From an uncultured Bacilli bacterium (GTDB taxonomy: Bacteria; Bacillota_I; Bacilli_A; RF39; UBA660): DNA of 16,363 bases. The stretch lies in contig CAKOHL010000015.1 in assembly GCA_934085635.1 (NCBI GenBank), forward strand, positions 1 to 16,363. Reading direction: 5' to 3'. The stretch's first letter is position 1. Every line of letters starts with the position of its first letter. The notes under the pieces are model-generated. The model was not told the origin of the DNA. It made no database searches and worked only from the letters and a program-made list of their open reading frames with translations. Below, in pieces: positions 13,732 to 16,363 of the stretch. The translations under genes and the position numbers were made by a program.

Positions 13732-14334
13732 CTAATTATTAGCTAGTTCTTCAAGTGTATAAGTGTTATAGCCTTCATACTGATAACTCGTATCAATACC
13801 TTTCATATAAACTATTCTATCATTAATATTGTCAGTTAATGCTGATTCTAGTAATAATTTTAACTCTGTATCTTTAATGGGACTTCTTTCCATTGCAAGT
13901 AAGTAGTCTTCTTTATTTACTTTACTCCAATCAACTACTTTGTTTAATTCTTTTTTTAATATCATATCTAGCCAGATACGAGTGCTTCTACCATTACCTT
14001 CACGGAATGGGTGTGCAATATTCATTTCAACGTATTTTTTTATTATGTCATCATAAGTATTTTGGGGCATTTCATCTATTTTATTTAAAATATCTTCTAA
14101 ATATAAAGCTGATGCAAATCTAAAATTACCTTTAGCGATGTTGTCTTTTCTAATCGTTCCTGCAAAATCATAAATATCTTCAAATAAAAACTTGTGTATT
14201 TTTGATAAACCATTAAATGTTCCTACTTCAAAATCATTTATTTCATCAAATAATTCTAGGGCTTTTAATTTAGTGATATATTCTTCTTTAGAAGGTTCGA
14301 TTTCATTAATAATATTTAATTTATTTTTTAACAT
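13732..14334 (-). CDS. fic: Fic-family protein adenylyltransferase with a built-in inhibitory motif
   Basis: This 200-residue protein has the Fic active-site motif HPFREGNGRSTR (108-119), with catalytic His108 and the ATP-binding Asn/Gly/Arg residues intact, and a flap-like segment near GTIRKDNIAKGNFRFAS (59-75). Near the C-terminus SYQYEG (183-188) matches the inhibitory motif (S/T)xxxE(G/N), with Glu187 as the residue that would block the ATP gamma-phosphate. This places it with the class III, single-domain self-inhibited Fic proteins such as NmFic, which AMPylate a target protein when inhibition is relieved. No separate antitoxin gene is needed, and none is seen. The target is unknown. The start follows GAGGT at normal spacing, and the Nudix gene follows in the same operon. 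Confidence 0.9.
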   Translation of the reverse strand: MLKNKLNIINEIEPSKEEYITKLKALELFDEINDFEVGTFNGLSKIHKFLFEDIYDFAGTIRKDNIAKGNFRFASALYLEDILNKIDEMPQNTYDDIIKKYVEMNIAHPFREGNGRSTRIWLDMILKKELNKVVDWSKVNKEDYLLAMERSPIKDTELKLLLESALTDNINDRIVYMKGIDTSYQYEGYNTYTLEELANN

Positions 14335-14358
14335 TTTTATACCTCATAAGTAGTTAAT

Positions 14359-14364
14359 ATTATA
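14359..14364 (-). promoter_or_regulatory. -10 box of the Fic-Nudix operon
   Basis: The minus strand reads TATAAT, 24 bases before the Fic start. No good -35 box is seen. Upstream lie two copies of CTATAAAATTT (14365-14375 and 14385-14395) exactly 20 bases apart. Confidence 0.45.
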
Positions 14365-14395
14365 CTATAAAATTTTGCTTTTTTCTATAAAATTT
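14365..14395. repeat. Short direct repeat upstream of the fic promoter
   Basis: CTATAAAATTT occurs at 14365-14375 and 14385-14395, a period of 20 bases, roughly two DNA turns. The core TATAAAAT appears again at 14411-14418. Placed next to the -10 box it could be an operator, but the sequence is so AT-rich that chance is a serious alternative. Confidence 0.25.
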
Positions 14396-14436
14396 AGATA
14401 TCTTTTTTTGTATAAAATAGCAAATAACATATGTAT

Positions 14437-14476
14437 AAAAAAACGATTTAACCCTTAGAAATAAAGGCTAAACCGT
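14437..14476 (-). terminator. Terminator of tRNA-Trp
   Basis: On the minus strand ACGGTTTAGCC pairs with GGGTTAAATCGT over 11-12 positions with two wobble pairs, then a run of seven T follows. It begins 11 bases after the tRNA 3' end. Confidence 0.85.
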
Positions 14477-14487
14477 GATTTTTCTTT

Positions 14488-14561
14488 TGGCAGGGGTATC
14501 AGGATTCGAACCCGAACGGAACGTTTTGGAGACGTTAATACTACCATTATATTATACCCCT
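14488..14561 (-). tRNA. trnW: tRNA-Trp (anticodon CCA)
   Basis: The minus strand folds as a complete cloverleaf of 74 bases including an encoded CCA end. The acceptor stem AGGGGTA pairs with TACCCCT, the discriminator is G73 as expected for Trp, and the T-arm carries GGTTCGAATCC. The anticodon stem AACGT/ACGTT encloses the loop CTCCAAA, giving anticodon CCA, which reads only UGG. The TGA stops used elsewhere in the window (for example at 15072-15074) agree with a standard code. The gene is a single unit with its own promoter and terminator. Confidence 0.95.
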
Positions 14562-14582
14562 ATTGGTTGGATTTCAAATACG

Positions 14583-14610
14583 TTTATAGTTTACCACATT
14601 TATTTGTAAA
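14583..14610 (-). promoter_or_regulatory. Promoter of tRNA-Trp
   Basis: On the minus strand TTTACA (14610-14605) and TATAAA (14588-14583) are separated by 16 bases, about 21 bases before the mature tRNA 5' end. It overlaps the upstream region of the divergent cwlJ-like gene. Confidence 0.55.
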
Positions 14611-14628
14611 AGAAAAGAGTTTTTTTCA

Positions 14629-14634
14629 TATAAT
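14629..14634 (+). promoter_or_regulatory. -10 box of the cwlJ-like gene
   Basis: TATAAT lies 17 bases before the start at 14652. The ribosome binding site AGGTGAAG (14640-14647) begins about where transcription would start. The -35 region is weak and overlaps the tRNA promoter. Confidence 0.5.
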
Positions 14635-14651
14635 TCTATAGGTGAAGATAT

Positions 14652-15074
14652 ATGTTAATTAATTATACAACTAAAGAGCTTGATTTGACTGCAAGAATTA
14701 TGAGAGCTGAAGCACTTGCTGAGGGGGATCTTGGTATGCTTATGGTCGGTAATGTAATTGTAAATCGCGCTATTGCGAACTGCCTTGAGTTTAAGAATGT
14801 TAGAACACTTACTGATGTTATTTATCAGAAAAATCAGTTTGTAGGTACTAAGAGTTCACTATTTAATAGTAAGGCTACTACTAAGGAAAAGGACCTTGCT
14901 AAGAGAGTTATTAAAGGAGAATATTATCATCCTGCAACTCACGCGTTATATTTTTATGCTCCATCTAAGGGTAGCAACTGCAAAAGCACTTGGTTTAATC
15001 AAAATTTTGCCGGTAAATATAAGAATCACTGTTTTTATGAACCAGAGGAAGGTGTTTGTAAAGAACTTCATTGA
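14652..15074 (+). CDS. cwlJ: CwlJ-like spore cortex-lytic hydrolase
   Basis: This 140-residue protein belongs to the SleB/CwlJ (Hydrolase_2) family and resembles Bacillus subtilis CwlJ closely as I recall it: same length, no signal peptide, ARIMRAEALAEG (14-25) with the likely catalytic Glu20, GMLMVGNVIVNRAIANC (28-44) followed by an F-K-x-x-R-T segment, and a C-terminal WFNQNF, then KNHCFYEP. In Bacillus, CwlJ sits in the spore coat and degrades cortex peptidoglycan during germination, with GerQ as partner. No gerQ is seen in this window. The short single-domain form argues for CwlJ rather than SleB, which is exported and longer. The gene has its own promoter. Its stop TGA at 15072-15074 overlaps the -35 box of the hydrogenase promoter. 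Confidence 0.9.
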   Translation: MLINYTTKELDLTARIMRAEALAEGDLGMLMVGNVIVNRAIANCLEFKNVRTLTDVIYQKNQFVGTKSSLFNSKATTKEKDLAKRVIKGEYYHPATHALYFYAPSKGSNCKSTWFNQNFAGKYKNHCFYEPEEGVCKELH

Positions 15075-15099
15075 AAAAGGTGTAATCTTTTGATAGAAT
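15071..15099 (+). promoter_or_regulatory. Promoter of the hydrogenase gene
   Basis: TTGAAA (15071-15076) and TAGAAT (15094-15099) are separated by exactly 17 bases, each matching five of six consensus positions, with a TGA extension before the -10. It is the best promoter in the window. The -35 overlaps the stop codon of the cwlJ-like gene, and transcription would start at the ribosome binding site. Confidence 0.75.
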
Positions 15100-15116
15100 T
15101 ATACTAGGTGAATGAT

Positions 15117-16363
15117 GTGAAATACATTTGTAGTTTATGTAAAAATATAGTTGAAGATATTTCAGACCCTATTTTTAGGTGTCCTAAGTGTGGGATTGAT
15201 AAAAGCGCCTATAAGATTTATTATGAGATAGAAAATGTTAGTAAGAAGGTAGTTATTACTAAGAGTAATCCTAGCATTAATAGAATTGATAAGACTTGTA
15301 TTGATTGTGGGATGTGCAGAAAAACTTGTAATAGTATTACTGGGCTTAATTTTGATAGAAATAAACCTGAATGTGTTAATTGTGGTAACTGTATTCTTAC
15401 TTGCCCTACTGGATGTTTAACACCAAAGTATAATTATAATGAAGTTAAAAATCTTCTTAATAAGGATAAAGTTGTTATAGCTTTTGTAGCTCCTGCTGTT
15501 AGGACTAGTTTTGGAGAAAGTTTTGGTTTAGACGCTGGTTCTAATTTGACTGGTAAGATTGTTAGTGCTTTGAGAGAGCTTGGGTTTAATTATGTTTTAG
15601 ATACTACTTTTGGAGCAGATATTACTGTTATGGAGGAGTCTAAAGAACTTTTAGATAGAGTTACTTCTAAGAAAAATTTGCCTATGTTTACTAGTTGTTG
15701 TCCTGCGTGGGTTAAGTTTGTTTTAACTAAGTATCCAAAGTTTATTCCGAATTTGTCTAGTACTAAGAGTCCAAATAGTATTATGGGTGCGTTAATTAAG
15801 TCTTATTTTGCTGAAAGAAAGAAAATTGATGTAAAAGATATTGTGACTGTTGGTATTGTACCTTGTACTGCTAAGAAGTATGAAAAAGATAGACCAGAGT
15901 TAAGTAATGATGGGTTTAATAATGTAGACTTTATGCTTACAACTACTGAACTTGTTATGATGATTAAAGAGTCTAATATTAGTATAGATAGTTTAAGTGA
16001 TGGTGATTTTGATTCTTTAATGGGTAAAGGAAGTACTTCTGGACTTATTTTTGGTAGTTCAGGGGGTGTTATGGAAGCAAGTTTAAGAACTTTAGCACAT
16101 AGGTTAAATGTTAATAATTCTGATTTAAATATTTTAAATATTAGAGGTACTGATAGCATTAAAGAATTTGATATTAATATTGATAATTTGAATCTTAAAG
16201 TTGCTGTTGTTTATGGACTAAGTAATGCAAGTAAGCTATTAAAGGAAATTGAAAGTGGAGAGAAAAAGTTTGATTTTGTCGAAGTAATGGCGTGTCCGTG
16301 TGGTTGTGTTGGTGGTGCTGGTAACCCACTTCAAAATATTAATAAGTTTCCTTTGATTAGAGA
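15117..16363 (+). CDS. [FeFe] hydrogenase with N-terminal zinc ribbon and two [4Fe-4S] clusters (3' end outside the window)
   Basis: The frame is open from GTG 15117 to the window end (415 codons). GTG is chosen because both nearby ATGs (15112, 15115) run into a TGA, and AGGTGA lies five bases before the GTG. In order: a short rubredoxin-like ribbon (CSLC at 5-8, CPKC at 22-25); a ferredoxin module with CIDCGMCRKTC (61-71) and CVNCGNCILTC (86-96); then the H-cluster domain with TFGADITVMEE (164-174), L1 TSCCPAW (192-198), L2 VPCTAKKYE (248-256) and L3 EVMACPCGC (389-397). The ligands Cys195, Cys250, Cys393 and Cys397 are all present. It should couple electron carriers to H2 in the cytoplasm. 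L3 has an extra Cys395 and ends GGAGNP, where relatives usually have GGGQP. Maturation genes (hydEFG) are not in the window. Confidence 0.92.
   Translation, partial: MKYICSLCKNIVEDISDPIFRCPKCGIDKSAYKIYYEIENVSKKVVITKSNPSINRIDKTCIDCGMCRKTCNSITGLNFDRNKPECVNCGNCILTCPTGCLTPKYNYNEVKNLLNKDKVVIAFVAPAVRTSFGESFGLDAGSNLTGKIVSALRELGFNYVLDTTFGADITVMEESKELLDRVTSKKNLPMFTSCCPAWVKFVLTKYPKFIPNLSSTKSPNSIMGALIKSYFAERKKIDVKDIVTVGIVPCTAKKYEKDRPELSNDGFNNVDFMLTTTELVMMIKESNISIDSLSDGDFDSLMGKGSTSGLIFGSSGGVMEASLRTLAHRLNVNNSDLNILNIRGTDSIKEFDINIDNLNLKVAVVYGLSNASKLLKEIESGEKKFDFVEVMACPCGCVGGAGNPLQNINKFPLIR

Noticed and set aside
13732..14334. Fic as the toxin of a two-gene toxin-antitoxin pair
   Set aside because: The inhibitory motif is within the Fic protein itself, and the neighbouring gene is a Nudix enzyme, not a FicA-type antitoxin.
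14488..14561. Possible UGA-for-tryptophan recoding, as in mycoplasmas, given the low G+C
   Set aside because: The only tRNA-Trp here has anticodon CCA, tryptophans are encoded by TGG, and TGA serves as the stop of the cwlJ-like gene.
15803..16159. 118-codon open frame on the minus strand
   Set aside because: It lies wholly inside the hydrogenase gene, whose motifs are intact, and its translation is low-complexity Leu/Ser-rich; it is a shadow frame.
1..16363. CRISPR array, prophage or insertion sequence
   Set aside because: I saw no regularly spaced repeats, no integrase, transposase or phage structural gene, and no long duplicated segment.

Overview
The window is strongly AT-rich (roughly 30% G+C by eye) and has Gram-positive-type signals: AGGAGG-like ribosome binding sites a few bases before nearly every start, TATAAT-type -10 boxes, and U-tailed hairpin terminators. 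Its gene content (a CwlJ-type spore cortex hydrolase, an [FeFe] hydrogenase, a DUF368 lipid transporter, a membrane XRE regulator) suggests an anaerobic, fermentative member of the Bacillota, possibly an uncultured gut Bacilli/Erysipelotrichia-like or clostridial lineage. The genetic code is the standard bacterial one: UGA is a real stop, and the tRNA-Trp has a CCA anticodon.

Left part (1-7015, all minus strand). From right to left: a membrane-anchored WG-repeat protein with its own promoter and terminator; a membrane-anchored thioredoxin-like CPWC protein and a small lipoprotein; then a tight three-gene set of a DUF2974-type alpha/beta hydrolase, an unknown 172-residue protein and a LOG-family phosphoribohydrolase; and finally an unusual protein joining ankyrin-like repeats to a single ClpB-type AAA+ module. 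A strong ribosome binding site at the left edge shows that another minus-strand gene starts just outside the window.

Middle (7072-11949, minus strand). Five genes (11144 to 7185) form one compact operon with gaps of 2-9 bases, one promoter and one terminator: a sugar-transfer-type ATP-grasp enzyme, a ZIP metal transporter, a PAP2 lipid phosphatase, a DUF368 (PopT-type) undecaprenyl-phosphate translocase, and a membrane-spanning XRE regulator. PAP2 and DUF368 together look like a lipid-carrier recycling pair for cell-envelope polymer synthesis. Just upstream is a secreted or membrane-tethered DNA/RNA non-specific endonuclease, divergent from the next gene.

Right part (12014-16363). An SLC1/DAACS symporter (plus strand) converges on a Fic-Nudix gene pair (minus strand) at a bidirectional terminator. 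Then come tRNA-Trp(CCA) on the minus strand with its own promoter and terminator, a cwlJ-like gene, and a [FeFe] hydrogenase that starts at GTG 15117 and runs off the right edge. The hydrogenase has an N-terminal zinc ribbon, two [4Fe-4S] clusters and the complete H-cluster motifs.

No CRISPR array, insertion sequence, integrase or phage structural gene is visible. The most promising items are the ankyrin-AAA+ protein with its unseen downstream partner, the envelope lipid-carrier operon, the self-inhibited Fic enzyme next to a Nudix hydrolase, and the hydrogenase with an extra cysteine in its L3 motif. Synonymous codon choice also shifts near 7.1 kb.
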